From DASQUK01 sp046726215 (GTDB taxonomy: Bacteria; Actinomycetota; Acidimicrobiia; Acidimicrobiales; VFJN01): DNA of 64,000 nucleotides. The position numbers and the translations under genes were made by a program. The notes below the pieces were generated by a model. The model searched no databases. It was not told the origin of the DNA and saw only the letters and a program-made list of their open reading frames with translations. Location of the stretch: positions 1 to 64,000 of the forward strand of contig JBKPAA010000031.1 in NCBI GenBank assembly GCA_046726215.1, read 5' to 3'. Within the stretch, counting starts at the first letter, position 1; every line of letters begins with the position of its first letter. Shown here piece after piece: positions 37,047 to 46,490 of this stretch.

Positions 37047-39740
37047 TCAAGGAGCGTCCAGGGAGTGTGCCGCCGGCGCCCCGACAACCTCGTCGAGGGT
37101 CGACGAGATCGATACCACGCCCCGGTGCAGCGCATCGGCGGCCTGACGGGCGGCGCGGACGGTATCGGGGTTGGGGGCGACCTCGCCGATCTGGCGCACG
37201 AGATCGATGAGGGTCTTGACGTTGCGGACGAAGTCGCCACCCGACACGTCCTCGTCGCCCAGCACCTCGCCGAGGGGCTCCCCCGCGGCCCAGGCGTGGG
37301 CCAGGGCGACGAAGCCCGGGTCGGGTGGGCGGGTCGGGGGGAGGCCCGCGGCCTCCTCGTCGGCGCGTAGCTCGTCCGCCAGCCGCTCGAGCTCGCTCCA
37401 GCGGATACGCACGAGGCGCGACGGGAACCAGGCCGGTGGCGCCGGTCCGGGCCCGCGGTGCTCGTAGGTGAAGCACGACACCAACCCCGCCAGGGCCGCC
37501 GGATCGAGCGAGTCGAGCAGTCCGCTGGCCATGGCCTCCGCTACCAGCAGGTCGCTCTCGTGGTAGGTGCGGGCCAGCACCTCGCCGCGTTGGGTGAGCG
37601 CCCAACCGTCCAGGTAGCCCCAAGCCTCGAGCAGCCGAAGAACCCGGTCGAAGCGGCGGGCCAGCGACTCCGTGCGCGAGCGGACCTCCCGCCGCATGTC
37701 CGACAACTCGCGCCGCGCCCGGTCGAGCTGGCCGAGCGCCCGCAGGTGCGCCTCGCGGTCGGGGCAATCGTGCACGGGGTGGTCGGCCAGCGGCGCCGGC
37801 TCGGGGGCGCTCCCGGACGACGCACCGGGCGGGGCGGCCGACCGGGCGGCCCTGGGTGCCAACCGCGCCCGCCGCACCTCGTCGGCGAGCTTGTTCTGGA
37901 AGGCGCGGTTGTTGGGCGCATAGGGCACGGGCAGTTCCACGCGCCCGAGGCGCACGGGCGGCTCGGCGACGTCGTCGGCGCCCAGCGTCACCCGATCGCC
38001 GCGCGCGTCGATGCCACGCACCTTCACGGCACCACCCTTGCGGTAGGCGACCGACAGCACCGCCAGGCGCCGGTCGGCAACGTCGACCACGTCGCCGGGC
38101 ATGAGCCGTGACAGGGCGTACTCGGTCGCACCGAGCGCGGGCGGCCGCGCCGCCGCGGGCTCGCCCTGGGCCTCGCGCAGCTGGCGGTACTCCTCGATGT
38201 CGCCCCGCTCGCAGACCGCCTCACGCTCGAGGCGCGCGATCCGCTCCTGCTGACGCTCGATCCGGGTCTCGAAGCGCACGACGGCCCGGTCGGCCTGGAA
38301 CTGGGCGAACGACAGGTTGAGCAGGTGGTGGGCGTCGGCCGGCTCGTAGCGCCGCACCAGGCTGGCTGCCATGTTGTAGGTCGGTCGGAAGGCGGAGCGC
38401 AGACCGTAGGTACGGCTCGATGCCAGCGACGCCACCTGGTCGAAGGGCACGAACGGCGACCACAGCACGATGGCGTAGCCGACGTCGTCGATCCCCCGCC
38501 GCCCGGCACGGCCCGTGAGCTGCGTGTACTCCCCGGGCGTGAGGAACGCCCGGGCCTCGCCTGTGAACTTGGTCAGCCGCTCGATCACAACCGTGCGGGC
38601 CGGCATGTTGACCCCGAGGGCGAGCGTCTCGGTGGCGAACACGGCCTTGACCAACCCCTCCACGAAGCAGGCCTCCACCGCCTCCTTGAACGGTGGAACC
38701 ATGCCCGCATGGTGGGCCGCCAAGCCCGCCTCCAGCGCCGCCTCCCAGCGGTCGTAGCCCAGGACGTCGAGATCGTCGTCGGTGAGGGCCGCCGTCCGCT
38801 CCTCGACGATCGCCCGGATGCGCGCCCGTTCGTCGGGTGTCGTCAACCGCAGCCCGGCGTCGAGACAGGCCGCGACGGCGTCCTCGCATCCCATCCGGCT
38901 GAAGATGAAGTAGAGCGCCGGCAGCATCCTGCGTTCGGCCAGCATCTCGATCACCTCCGGCCGGCGGGGCGTGAAGAAGCGCCGGCGGGGCCGTCCCGAG
39001 GGTCCCCGGCGGGACCCGCGCCCGTGCAGCGTGTCGTTGTCCAGGCGGTCGGCCTCGGGGTTGGGCTGCCCGTCGATCAGCGTCGGCATCAGATGCGGAC
39101 GCTCGCTCTGGCGGTCGCCCACGAGGTAGAGGTTCCGCAGCTCGACGGGTCGCCGTTCCTCGAGCACCAAGGTGGTCGGCCCCCGCACCGTCTCGAGCCA
39201 CTCGGCCACCTCCTCGGCGTTGGACACGGTGGCCGACAGGCAGACGAGCAGCACCGCCGCCGGCAGGTGGATGATGACCTCCTCCCACACCTGTCCCCGG
39301 TAGGCGTCCTGCAGGTAGTGGACCTCGTCGAGAACCACGAACCGCAGCCCCTTCAATGCCGGCGAGCCGGCGTAGATCATGTTGCGGAGCACCTCGGTGG
39401 TCATGACCACCACCGGAGCGTCGCCGTTGATGCTGTTGTCCCCGGTCAGTAGGCCGACGTTGTCGGCACCGTGGACCCGCGCGAGATCGGCGAACTTCTG
39501 GTTGGACAGCGCCTTGATCGGTGTCGTGTAGAAGGCCTTGCCCCCCTCGGTCAGCGCCCGGGCGACCGCGTGCTCGGCGACGACCGTCTTGCCAGAGCCG
39601 GTGGGGGCGGCGACCAGAACCGACCGGTCCTCGTCGAGCGCGGCGATGGCCCGGAGCTGAAAGGGGTCGAGCTCGAACAGGTACCTGGCGCGGCCCCCAT
39701 CGTCCGCCCCGTCGGTCGACGCGGGGGGCGGGACGGTCAC
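37047..39740 (-). CDS. helY: HelY-like DEAD/DEAH RNA helicase, Ski2/Mtr4 family (897 aa)
   Basis: Superfamily 2 helicase with Walker A APTGSGKTVVAEH, DEVHYLQD, SATVSN and QLTGRAGRRGIDD motifs. The C-terminal part (about 500-897) contains the arm and winged/helical modules of Ski2-type helicases. In Mycobacterium helY sits beside tatC, tatA and the proteasome genes, as here. The GTG start overlaps the tatC stop (GTGA), so translation is coupled. A role in RNA decay is inferred from the family. Confidence 0.93.
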   Translation of the reverse strand: MTVPPPASTDGADDGGRARYLFELDPFQLRAIAALDEDRSVLVAAPTGSGKTVVAEHAVARALTEGGKAFYTTPIKALSNQKFADLARVHGADNVGLLTGDNSINGDAPVVVMTTEVLRNMIYAGSPALKGLRFVVLDEVHYLQDAYRGQVWEEVIIHLPAAVLLVCLSATVSNAEEVAEWLETVRGPTTLVLEERRPVELRNLYLVGDRQSERPHLMPTLIDGQPNPEADRLDNDTLHGRGSRRGPSGRPRRRFFTPRRPEVIEMLAERRMLPALYFIFSRMGCEDAVAACLDAGLRLTTPDERARIRAIVEERTAALTDDDLDVLGYDRWEAALEAGLAAHHAGMVPPFKEAVEACFVEGLVKAVFATETLALGVNMPARTVVIERLTKFTGEARAFLTPGEYTQLTGRAGRRGIDDVGYAIVLWSPFVPFDQVASLASSRTYGLRSAFRPTYNMAASLVRRYEPADAHHLLNLSFAQFQADRAVVRFETRIERQQERIARLEREAVCERGDIEEYRQLREAQGEPAAARPPALGATEYALSRLMPGDVVDVADRRLAVLSVAYRKGGAVKVRGIDARGDRVTLGADDVAEPPVRLGRVELPVPYAPNNRAFQNKLADEVRRARLAPRAARSAAPPGASSGSAPEPAPLADHPVHDCPDREAHLRALGQLDRARRELSDMRREVRSRTESLARRFDRVLRLLEAWGYLDGWALTQRGEVLARTYHESDLLVAEAMASGLLDSLDPAALAGLVSCFTYEHRGPGPAPPAWFPSRLVRIRWSELERLADELRADEEAAGLPPTRPPDPGFVALAHAWAAGEPLGEVLGDEDVSGGDFVRNVKTLIDLVRQIGEVAPNPDTVRAARQAADALHRGVVSISSTLDEVVGAPAAHSLDAP

Positions 39741-40510
39741 GTCGCTTCCTGGAGTGCCTGCCGTTTGCTGATGAAGCTGCCGATCAGGATGGCGATCTCA
39801 TAGAAGATGACCATCGGCACCGACAGCATGAGCATGCTGATGGGGTCCCCGGACGGTGTGATCACGGCCACCAAGATGCAGATCCCCACGATGGCGAACC
39901 GCCGCCCCCGGCGCAGCGTGTCGGTCTCGATGATGCCCGCCATCTGGAAGAAGATGAGCACGATCGGGAACTCGAAGCCGACGCCGAAGGCAAGCATCAT
40001 GTACGTGATCAGCTTGAAGTACTTGCCCGCCGTGTAGCCGGTGACGAAGCCCTCACCGCCGATGTCGATCAGGAAGTCGAAGGCGCGGGGCAACGTGAAG
40101 TAGGCGAGGATGGAGCCGAGCACGAAGAGCACGAGGGCGGAGACCACGAACGGCACCGCGTACCGCTTCTCGTTGGCGTACAGGCCGGGGCTGACGAATC
40201 TCCAGATCTGCCAGAGGAGCACCGGCATGGCGAAGGCGATGCCGGCATAGACGGACGTCCGCATGCGGATGCTGAACCCCTCGAGGGGGTCGGTTTGGAG
40301 CAGCCTGCCGCCGCCGATTGTCGGGTGGTGGTCGGCGATGTCCTTGTAGGGCTGGATGAGCACGTCGAAGATCTGGGGGTAGAGGATGAAGCCGGCCAGC
40401 ATCCCGAGACCGACTGCGATGACGCAGATGATGAGGCGGGTGCGCAGCTCGGCGAGGTGCTCGATCAGCGTCATGCCCTGGTCGGGGGACGCCTTCGCCG
40501 CGGTGCTCAT
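39737..40510 (-). CDS. tatC: Tat translocase subunit TatC
   Basis: The core membrane receptor of twin-arginine export. Six transmembrane segments are visible, with the conserved N-terminal MTLIEHLAELRTRL, the periplasmic FVSPGLYANEKR region and the C-terminal motif VITPSGDPISMLMLSVPM. The length, 257 residues, is typical. It is coupled to helY downstream and preceded by tatB. TatC plus TatB forms the signal-peptide receptor. Confidence 0.97.
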   Translation of the reverse strand: MSTAAKASPDQGMTLIEHLAELRTRLIICVIAVGLGMLAGFILYPQIFDVLIQPYKDIADHHPTIGGGRLLQTDPLEGFSIRMRTSVYAGIAFAMPVLLWQIWRFVSPGLYANEKRYAVPFVVSALVLFVLGSILAYFTLPRAFDFLIDIGGEGFVTGYTAGKYFKLITYMMLAFGVGFEFPIVLIFFQMAGIIETDTLRRGRRFAIVGICILVAVITPSGDPISMLMLSVPMVIFYEIAILIGSFISKRQALQEAT

Positions 40511-40554
40511 CGCTGATGGTTCGCCTGCACTGCGTGCTTGCTCACGACGGTCTC

Positions 40555-41025
40555 CTACGACGCGGCGCGCTCGTCACCGAGCTCCGGCTCTGATTCGGCC
40601 GGCGGCCCCCCAGCGGATGTCGGATTGTCGGCGCGGCCCACGATGGCGTCGAGCGCCTCCGCGATCACCGGGGCGACGCTGGTACCCGCACCTGCGGCGT
40701 CGCCGGGTTCCGGCTCGTGCGTGTGGTCCGTCGGGGGCGCCTGCTCGTCGCGGGCAGGCTCGTCCTCGTCGTCGATGTCGGGATCGGCCTCGGCCACCGC
40801 CGCCGCCAGGGGAACCGCCTCGCGGCGGGGCGGGCTGGGCTCCTCGGCGGACTCGCTGTCCTCGAAGGCCTCGCGCAGCTCCTGCTGGAACCCCGACGAG
40901 ATGCGGCGAACCTCACCCACCACCCGCCCGAACGTGCGCATCGCGTCGGGAAGGCGTTGAGGCCCGAGCACGATCAACGCGATGAGCACGATGACCAGCA
41001 GCTCGCCGCCGCCGATGTTGAACAT
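40555..41025 (-). CDS. tatB: TatB-like Tat translocase subunit (156 aa)
   Basis: One N-terminal membrane helix (ELLVIVLIALIVLGPQRLP), then an amphipathic helix (DAMRTFGRVVGEVRR), then an acidic Pro/Glu-rich cytosolic tail. The pattern GGGELLVI...LGPQRLP matches TatB better than the shorter TatA. An in-frame extension to 41064 runs into a palindromic repeat and is unlikely; ATG at 41025 is preferred. A separate tatA is not seen in the window. Confidence 0.87.
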   Translation of the reverse strand: MFNIGGGELLVIVLIALIVLGPQRLPDAMRTFGRVVGEVRRISSGFQQELREAFEDSESAEEPSPPRREAVPLAAAVAEADPDIDDEDEPARDEQAPPTDHTHEPEPGDAAGAGTSVAPVIAEALDAIVGRADNPTSAGGPPAESEPELGDERAAS

Positions 41026-41033
41026 GCCCCGAA

Positions 41034-41073
41034 GCGTACGCGGTCGATCACAGACCGATGCCATCAGGGGTGG
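41034..41073 (-). repeat. R1 hairpin repeat, copy 1 (upstream of tatB)
   Basis: Read on the minus strand it is ccacccct..ggcatcggtctgtgatcgaccgcgtacgc: the element core atcggtc-tgt-gatcgac is a 7-base stem with a 3-base loop. It ends 8 bases before the tatB start. Homologous copies are at 47422-47518 and 56098-56129. Confidence 0.65.
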
Positions 41074-41094
41074 CGCTCCCGGGCCGGTGCCCAG

Positions 41095-41325
41095 CTAGCT
41101 GGTGTCGTCGACCGCCAACGGGTGGCGCCGGGACAGCCAGGCGGCCCGCACACGGGTCTCCCGGAGCCCCGCTCGCACCCGTTCGAGCCGGGGCTGCAGC
41201 TCACGTAGCCGGCGAACCTCGAGCGCCAGGTCCACCGTGGCGTCCTCCAAGGTTCGTGCCCGGGTGGCCACCAACCCGGTCGCCACCGCCGCCGCCAGCA
41301 CCGGTACTGTCCAGAACAGGCTCAC
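41095..41325 (-). CDS. small single-span membrane protein (76 aa)
   Basis: An N-terminal transmembrane helix (about residues 4-23, FWTVPVLAAAVATGLVATR) is followed by a charged helix with heptad-like spacing (ALEVRRLRELQPRLERVR). GTG at 41325 is the favoured start. A coiled-coil membrane protein next to the tat genes; no function recognised. Confidence 0.6.
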   Translation of the reverse strand: MSLFWTVPVLAAAVATGLVATRARTLEDATVDLALEVRRLRELQPRLERVRAGLRETRVRAAWLSRRHPLAVDDTS

Positions 41326-41381
41326 GGCCGCGAACCTAGTGGACGCTTCCGTTACATCCACGGAACTTCCGCGAGCGTCCA

Positions 41382-43457
41382 CTATTGGAGGTCGTGGAGC
41401 ACGTACGCGTCGACCGGCTGCTCCCGGCCCTTCACCGGGACCCGTCCCAGGGCCGTGATGCTGGCCGCTTGCCCGATCTGGCTACGCGTGAGGGGGCCGA
41501 TCACGACCTGACCCGGCTCTGCGAGCGTCTCGAGCCGAGCAGCGACGTTGGTGGTGTCGCCGACGGCGGTGAAGTTGCGCATCTCGGCGCTGCCGACGTT
41601 GCCGATGAGTGCGGGGCCGGTGTTGATGCCCACCCGGAACCGTGGCCAGCCGGCACGGCCGGCGGCGACCTCGTCGATCGCCCGGTGGAGCCACAGGCCC
41701 GCGTCTCCGGCCCGGCGCGCGTGGTCGGCCTGGCGGACGGGCGCGTTGAAGATCGCCATCACCGCGTCACCGACGAACTGCGTGACCGTGCCGCCCCGAT
41801 CGAGGATGACCGGGACGACGGCGCCGTAGTAGGCGTTCAGCATCGCCACCACCTCGGCGGGCGCGGAGCGCTCGGAGAACGGCGTGAAGCCGCGGAGGTC
41901 CGCCATGAGCACCGACACCTCTTCGATCGTCCCGCCCAGGCCGGCCTGGTCGGGGTCTGAGATGAGCGCGGTGGCCACCGACGGCGACATGTACGAGCGG
42001 AACAGGCCCTCCATCTGGTGGTAGAGCCGGGCGTTCTCGATCGCGATCGAGAGCTGGCTGGCGAACGACTGCAACAGGGCACGGTCGGCATCGCCGAACA
42101 CGACGTCGCGGCGGTTCCGCACCTCGAGGAAGCCGGCGGCTCGGCCCTTCACCTGGAGCGGCAACACCAGGACCCGCCCGTCGGGTGAGGCCGCCGGGGC
42201 GAGCGACGCCAGCGCGGCGCTTCGCTGGGCCCCGTCGGCCATGTCTCGTCCGTCGACGAGGGTTGGCGTGCCGTCGCGCAAGAGGCCCAGCGCCATGTCC
42301 TGGCCCCGGAACGCCGCACGACCCACGGCGAGCGCCCGGGCCACGAGAGCACCCTCCGACTGGATGACGCTGGCCTCGCGGCCGACGGCGACGAGGCCGC
42401 CGAGCCGGCGGCCCTGCTCCCGCTCGGCGCCGAGCGCTTCGGCGGCGCGCTCCAGCACGGCCACCTGCCTCTCGGTGAGGTCGAATCGCTCGACCAGCCG
42501 GGCGGCGGCACGCCCCAGGTCCTCCGACGAGCCGTCCTCGCGCTCCGTTTCCATCGCCGCCACGAGCTCCTCGAGCGCCGCCCGGTGGTCCCGGCGGATG
42601 CTGTCCACCGTCTGCTCCAGCGTGATGCTGTCGAACAGGCCGCGCGCTGAGCCTTCACGCTGGAACTGCACGTGGGCGCTGTAGGCGACGAAACCGAACG
42701 CCGCCCCCATGAGCAGGTGCCACTCCCACCACGACGCCTGCCAGTTGCGCCCGTACGCGATCGAGAACATCGCCAGCGCCAGGAGTGCGAAGGCGGTCAC
42801 GAGGCTCAGCAGCACGACGGCCGGGCGGCGGCGGTGCATCCCGAGGTAGCGGTAGGCGGCCAGCCCGTACAGCGCGGTGCCCCCGAACGCCAGGCCGACC
42901 AGGGGGCCGCGCGCCTCCTCGGGCGGCAATGGCTCGTCGAGCGGCCGCCATCCGGCCACCGAGACGACGGCCCATCCGGCCATCAGGGCGAGCAGCGCCG
43001 CCGTGAGCGCCCAGCGCAGCCGGATGAGGCGTGCCGCCGCCGCCGGGGACCAGTCGATCCCCGATCCGAGCGCCAGCACGCCGCCGATGCAGAGGCCGAC
43101 CGGCGTGGCCAGGACGAAGCCGGCGTTGGGCTGCTCGACGATCACGCCGGGTGTCGCCAGGGCGTGCAGCGCCAGGAACCCCGCCGCCACCAGGAACGCG
43201 CACGCGACGAGCAGCAGCCGGGGATCCGACCGCCGGCCGGCGGCACCCGCCATCAGCACCCCCAGGGCGACGTTCAACGCCGCCGTTCCGAACACGAGCC
43301 AGAAGTGGGCGGCGTGGTTCTCCCAGCGCAGGTCGATCTCGGGCCGGGCGATCAGGAGCCACAGGACCAGTGCCGGCAGCACGATGTGAAACGTCCATGC
43401 GGCCACCCGGGCCCACGCTCCCGAACGTGCCCGTCCACTCGAGGCCCGTACCCGCAC
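41382..43457 (-). CDS. membrane class III nucleotide cyclase with GAF domain (691 aa)
   Basis: Seven or more N-terminal transmembrane helices (about residues 20-260), a helical linker, a GAF domain (about 340-490), then a class III adenylate/guanylate cyclase catalytic domain (about 510-690). Metal aspartates are in MADLRGFT (about Asp520) and GDAVMAIF (Asp564); NFTAVGDTTNVAARLE carries the substrate-recognition and catalytic Asn/Arg residues. GTG at 43457 with ggaggg upstream. The substrate specificity (ATP or GTP) is not decided by eye. Confidence 0.92.
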   Translation of the reverse strand: MRVRASSGRARSGAWARVAAWTFHIVLPALVLWLLIARPEIDLRWENHAAHFWLVFGTAALNVALGVLMAGAAGRRSDPRLLLVACAFLVAAGFLALHALATPGVIVEQPNAGFVLATPVGLCIGGVLALGSGIDWSPAAAARLIRLRWALTAALLALMAGWAVVSVAGWRPLDEPLPPEEARGPLVGLAFGGTALYGLAAYRYLGMHRRRPAVVLLSLVTAFALLALAMFSIAYGRNWQASWWEWHLLMGAAFGFVAYSAHVQFQREGSARGLFDSITLEQTVDSIRRDHRAALEELVAAMETEREDGSSEDLGRAAARLVERFDLTERQVAVLERAAEALGAEREQGRRLGGLVAVGREASVIQSEGALVARALAVGRAAFRGQDMALGLLRDGTPTLVDGRDMADGAQRSAALASLAPAASPDGRVLVLPLQVKGRAAGFLEVRNRRDVVFGDADRALLQSFASQLSIAIENARLYHQMEGLFRSYMSPSVATALISDPDQAGLGGTIEEVSVLMADLRGFTPFSERSAPAEVVAMLNAYYGAVVPVILDRGGTVTQFVGDAVMAIFNAPVRQADHARRAGDAGLWLHRAIDEVAAGRAGWPRFRVGINTGPALIGNVGSAEMRNFTAVGDTTNVAARLETLAEPGQVVIGPLTRSQIGQAASITALGRVPVKGREQPVDAYVLHDLQ

Positions 43458-43512
43458 CTGACATCCCTCCCGGACTACTGGGCCACGAGCCTGTACCGCG
43501 CCCGGTCCCGCG

Positions 43513-43854
43513 TCAGAGCCGTCGGCGGTGGGCGGCCAGCAGCTCGTCGAACCAGCCCTTGGCCGCCAGCATCTCGTGAAAGTCGATGAGGTCGTCGTGG
43601 GTGAGGGGCGGGGCGATCGGTCGAGGCTCGATCAGCTCGGACGGAATGCTCCAAAGCTCCAGCCGCACGCCCGAGGAGATCAGCAGATCGATGGTGGGCC
43701 GGTCGGCCGGGCGCACCACCGGGTAGAGGCAGTTGGGACACCGGAACACGTAGGTGCCCGCCTCGTTCGTCTCGCACAACCGGACCACGAGGTCGCGCGT
43801 GCCCAGCTCGACATCGCCGCAGTCGCTGCACGTGGCTCTGATCAAGGTCGCCAT
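43513..43854 (-). CDS. conserved zinc-ribbon protein (113 aa)
   Basis: Two cysteine pairs, CSDCGD near residue 9 and CPNCLYP near residue 39, should hold one zinc ion. Between them lies LCETNEAGTYVFR. The rest has a helical C-terminus (LTHDDLIDFHEMLAAKGWF). This is a small actinobacterial protein of unknown function next to the cyclase. ATG at 43854. Confidence 0.7.
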   Translation of the reverse strand: MATLIRATCSDCGDVELGTRDLVVRLCETNEAGTYVFRCPNCLYPVVRPADRPTIDLLISSGVRLELWSIPSELIEPRPIAPPLTHDDLIDFHEMLAAKGWFDELLAAHRRRL

Positions 43855-43955
43855 CTGTCCCTGTCTCCCTGTCCGCTCCCCCCAGTGGAGGGGGCGAACC
43901 AGACATCATGGCGCCGATGCGCCGATGATGTCCGATCGCCGCCGAAAGGATGCTC

Positions 43956-44684
43956 ATGCCCACCCGTGTACCTGCCCTCAGGGCACCACCCATAGCGTTC
44001 GCCCATCGCGGTGCGCGCGCAGTCGCGCCCGAGAACACGCTGGAGGCGTTCACGCTGGCGCAGCGCATGGGAGCCACCGGGCTGGAGAGCGACGTGTGGC
44101 TGACCGCGGACGGCGAAGCGGTGCTCGATCACGACGGCCTGGTCGGCGGCCGGGTGGGCGGCCGGGTGCGTCGCCGGCCGATCGCGTCGCTCGCGCGCGC
44201 TCGCCTGCCAGATCACATCCCCACGCTCGCGGACCTGTACGCGACGTGTGGCACCGAGGTCGACGTGTCCCTGGACGTGAAGGACCCTGCCGCGTTCGAC
44301 CAGGTGGTGGCGGTGGCGCACGCCGCCGGCGGCGACGCGCTGGCTCGCCTGTGGCTGTGTCACCCGCGCTGGGAACAGGTGGCCGAATGGCGGGGACGCT
44401 GCGACGGGATACGCCTGGTGGACTCCACCCGGCTCGACCGGATCAAGGAGGGCCCCGAACGCCGTGCCGCCACCCTCGCGGACAAGGGGATCGACGCCGT
44501 CAACCTGCACCACCTCGACTGGACCGGCGGGCTGACGACGTTGTTCCACCGCTTCGGCGTGCTGGCGTTCGGCTGGGACGCCCAGACCCCGCGGGTGCTC
44601 GCGGAGTTGCTCGACGCCGGCATCGACGCCGTCTACAGCGATCACGTCGACCGCATGGTCCACGCTCTCAAAGCCTTCTACTGA
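43956..44684 (+). CDS. glycerophosphodiester phosphodiesterase (242 aa)
   Basis: The GDPD TIM barrel hydrolyses glycerophosphodiesters to glycerol-3-phosphate and alcohol. The active site is AHRGARAVAPENT with the His-Arg and Glu of the family, and ESDVWLTADG supplies the metal Glu/Asp; a second His lies in VLDHDG. ATG at 43956 has aaagga five bases upstream; an ATG at 43950 is alternative. No signal peptide, so likely cytoplasmic. Confidence 0.92.
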   Translation: MPTRVPALRAPPIAFAHRGARAVAPENTLEAFTLAQRMGATGLESDVWLTADGEAVLDHDGLVGGRVGGRVRRRPIASLARARLPDHIPTLADLYATCGTEVDVSLDVKDPAAFDQVVAVAHAAGGDALARLWLCHPRWEQVAEWRGRCDGIRLVDSTRLDRIKEGPERRAATLADKGIDAVNLHHLDWTGGLTTLFHRFGVLAFGWDAQTPRVLAELLDAGIDAVYSDHVDRMVHALKAFY

Positions 44685-44696
44685 TAGTTAGCCGGC

Positions 44697-45455
44697 TCAT
44701 AGCCAGCCGATGTCGGTGATCGGCAAGACGCGGATGAAGGCGCGGCCGACGATGTCGTCCTCGTCGATCGGGCCGAAGACCCGGCTGTCCTCGCTGTTGG
44801 TCCGGTTGTCCCCCATCACGAACACCTTGCCGTCGGGGATCGTCTGGAGCGGCAGGTTGTCGGTCGGCGTGCCGGGCTCCAGGTAGTTCTCGTCGATGCC
44901 CTTGCCGTTGACGTAGACGACGCCGTCTCGACCCTCGATCGTGTCGCCCCCGATGGCGATCACTCGCTTGATGAGATCCTTGATCTCGCCGTCCTCGCCC
45001 GTGGAGGCGCCGGGGGGGCGCCCGAACACCACGACGTCCCCCCGGTGGACGTCGTGAAACTTGTAGGACAGCTTGTTGACCAGCACCCGGTCGCCGACGT
45101 CGAGCGTGGGCTCCATCGAGGGTGAGGGGATCCAGAACGCCTGGATGAGGAAGGCCTCGACCAGCAGCGCGATGGCGATGCCGCCGCCGATGACACCGGC
45201 CCATTCGAGGATCGTCCGGCGCCAGCGCCGGGGCTTGGTTTCCTCGTCCCCATCATCGCCGTCCCGGTCGTCTACATCGTCATTGGGCTCCTCAGCCTCG
45301 CCGTCGTCGCGGACGTTGCCGTTGGAGCGGAGGTGGCGGGGCTGGTGCGCCAGCTCCCGGGCGGCCGCTATTCGGCGAACACGGCGGCCCGCGGTGCGGT
45401 TGGCACCGGGAACATCACCCTGATCGTCACCAGAGAGACCAGAGGGGGGAGACAT
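44697..45455 (-). CDS. lepB: signal peptidase I (252 aa)
   Basis: A type I leader peptidase that removes signal peptides from exported proteins. The serine is in SPSMEPTL, the lysine in IKRVIAIGGD, and box E GDNRTNSEDSR is present. One transmembrane helix (VIGGGIAIALLVEAFLIQAF) precedes the Ser. A long acidic N-terminal cytoplasmic tail (DDVDDRDGDDGDEE) is notable. ATG at 45455 or GTG at 45464 are both possible starts. Confidence 0.92.
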   Translation of the reverse strand: MSPPSGLSGDDQGDVPGANRTAGRRVRRIAAARELAHQPRHLRSNGNVRDDGEAEEPNDDVDDRDGDDGDEETKPRRWRRTILEWAGVIGGGIAIALLVEAFLIQAFWIPSPSMEPTLDVGDRVLVNKLSYKFHDVHRGDVVVFGRPPGASTGEDGEIKDLIKRVIAIGGDTIEGRDGVVYVNGKGIDENYLEPGTPTDNLPLQTIPDGKVFVMGDNRTNSEDSRVFGPIDEDDIVGRAFIRVLPITDIGWL

Positions 45456-45476
45456 GTCACGCACGGCACGCCGAGG

Positions 45477-46490
45477 CTAGCGCGGCCCCGTTACCGTACC
45501 GCCTGCGGGCCGTTCGCTATAGCGACCGAGAATGCGCCGCGCCGCGTTCCGCCCGGCGTCGGCCAGGGCAGGGACGTCGGCATCGACCACCCGCACGTCG
45601 GGCCCCAGGCGCACCAGCAGGCGCTCGAGCCAGGGCGTGGCCGACACCCACAGCCGCACCCGGAGCCAGCCGCTCCGACAGTCGGGAGCCGGATTGACCT
45701 GGTCGACCGGGTAGGTCTCCACCACCCAGCGGGCGGCCGGCGCCAGGTCGAGCGTCACCCTGGGCGTGTCGGGCCCCGGCTGGAAGACGTCGCCGGTGCC
45801 GGGGTCGTCGGGGGGTATGAACGTCTCGTTCAGCACCTCGACGCCGTAGATGCGGTCGACCCGGAAGAGGCGCTGGTCGTGGGCCTGATGGCAGTACCCT
45901 CGCACGTACCAGGCGCCGTCGTGGGCGAAGACCGAGTGGGGGTCGACGTCGCGTGTCGTCCGCTGGTCGCGGCTGTAGGCGTAGTAGTCGAGGCGCACGC
46001 GCCGCCCCGCCGCGGCGGCCCGGCGGAGCCCGTCCAGGACGCCGGGGCGGGTCTCCCCCAGCGCGACCGAGACCGCGTCGTCGGGGTCGACCCCGAGCAC
46101 GGCCGCCACCTTGACCAGGGCGGTGGCCAGCGGCCCTCCGGCTTCGGTGCCGGGGAGCGCCTGCGAGGCCCGGCCGGCGACGACCAGGGCCAACCCCTGC
46201 TCGGGGGTGAGGTGCAACGGGCGCGCGAACACCTCTGCGAATCGCAACCACACCCGGTCGCCCTCGATGGTCACCTCGATCAGCGTGTCGGGTGTGTAGG
46301 GGGGCACGCCAACCAGCGACAGCACCTCGAGGTCCTCGAGGAGCTTGCGCCGGTCGACCTGGAAGCGTTCGCAGATCTCGTCGACCATGGGACCGTCGTG
46401 CGACGCGATCCACGGGATCATCGCCAGCATCCGGGCCACCCGGTCGGACGCCTTGGTGCGGGCCGGCGCCGCCTGGGGACGCGCGCTCAC
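45477..46490 (-). CDS. pafC: PafC, WYL-domain subunit of the DNA-damage regulator PafBC
   Basis: A winged-helix at the N-terminus (about 12-70) and a C-terminal WYL plus WCX domain. PafB and PafC together activate the LexA-independent DNA-damage response in mycobacteria. The WYL core is RVRLDYYAYSRDQRTTRDVD. GTG at 46490 overlaps the pafB stop by four bases. Its position next to pafB and the proteasome genes supports the name. Confidence 0.9.
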   Translation of the reverse strand: MSARPQAAPARTKASDRVARMLAMIPWIASHDGPMVDEICERFQVDRRKLLEDLEVLSLVGVPPYTPDTLIEVTIEGDRVWLRFAEVFARPLHLTPEQGLALVVAGRASQALPGTEAGGPLATALVKVAAVLGVDPDDAVSVALGETRPGVLDGLRRAAAAGRRVRLDYYAYSRDQRTTRDVDPHSVFAHDGAWYVRGYCHQAHDQRLFRVDRIYGVEVLNETFIPPDDPGTGDVFQPGPDTPRVTLDLAPAARWVVETYPVDQVNPAPDCRSGWLRVRLWVSATPWLERLLVRLGPDVRVVDADVPALADAGRNAARRILGRYSERPAGGTVTGPR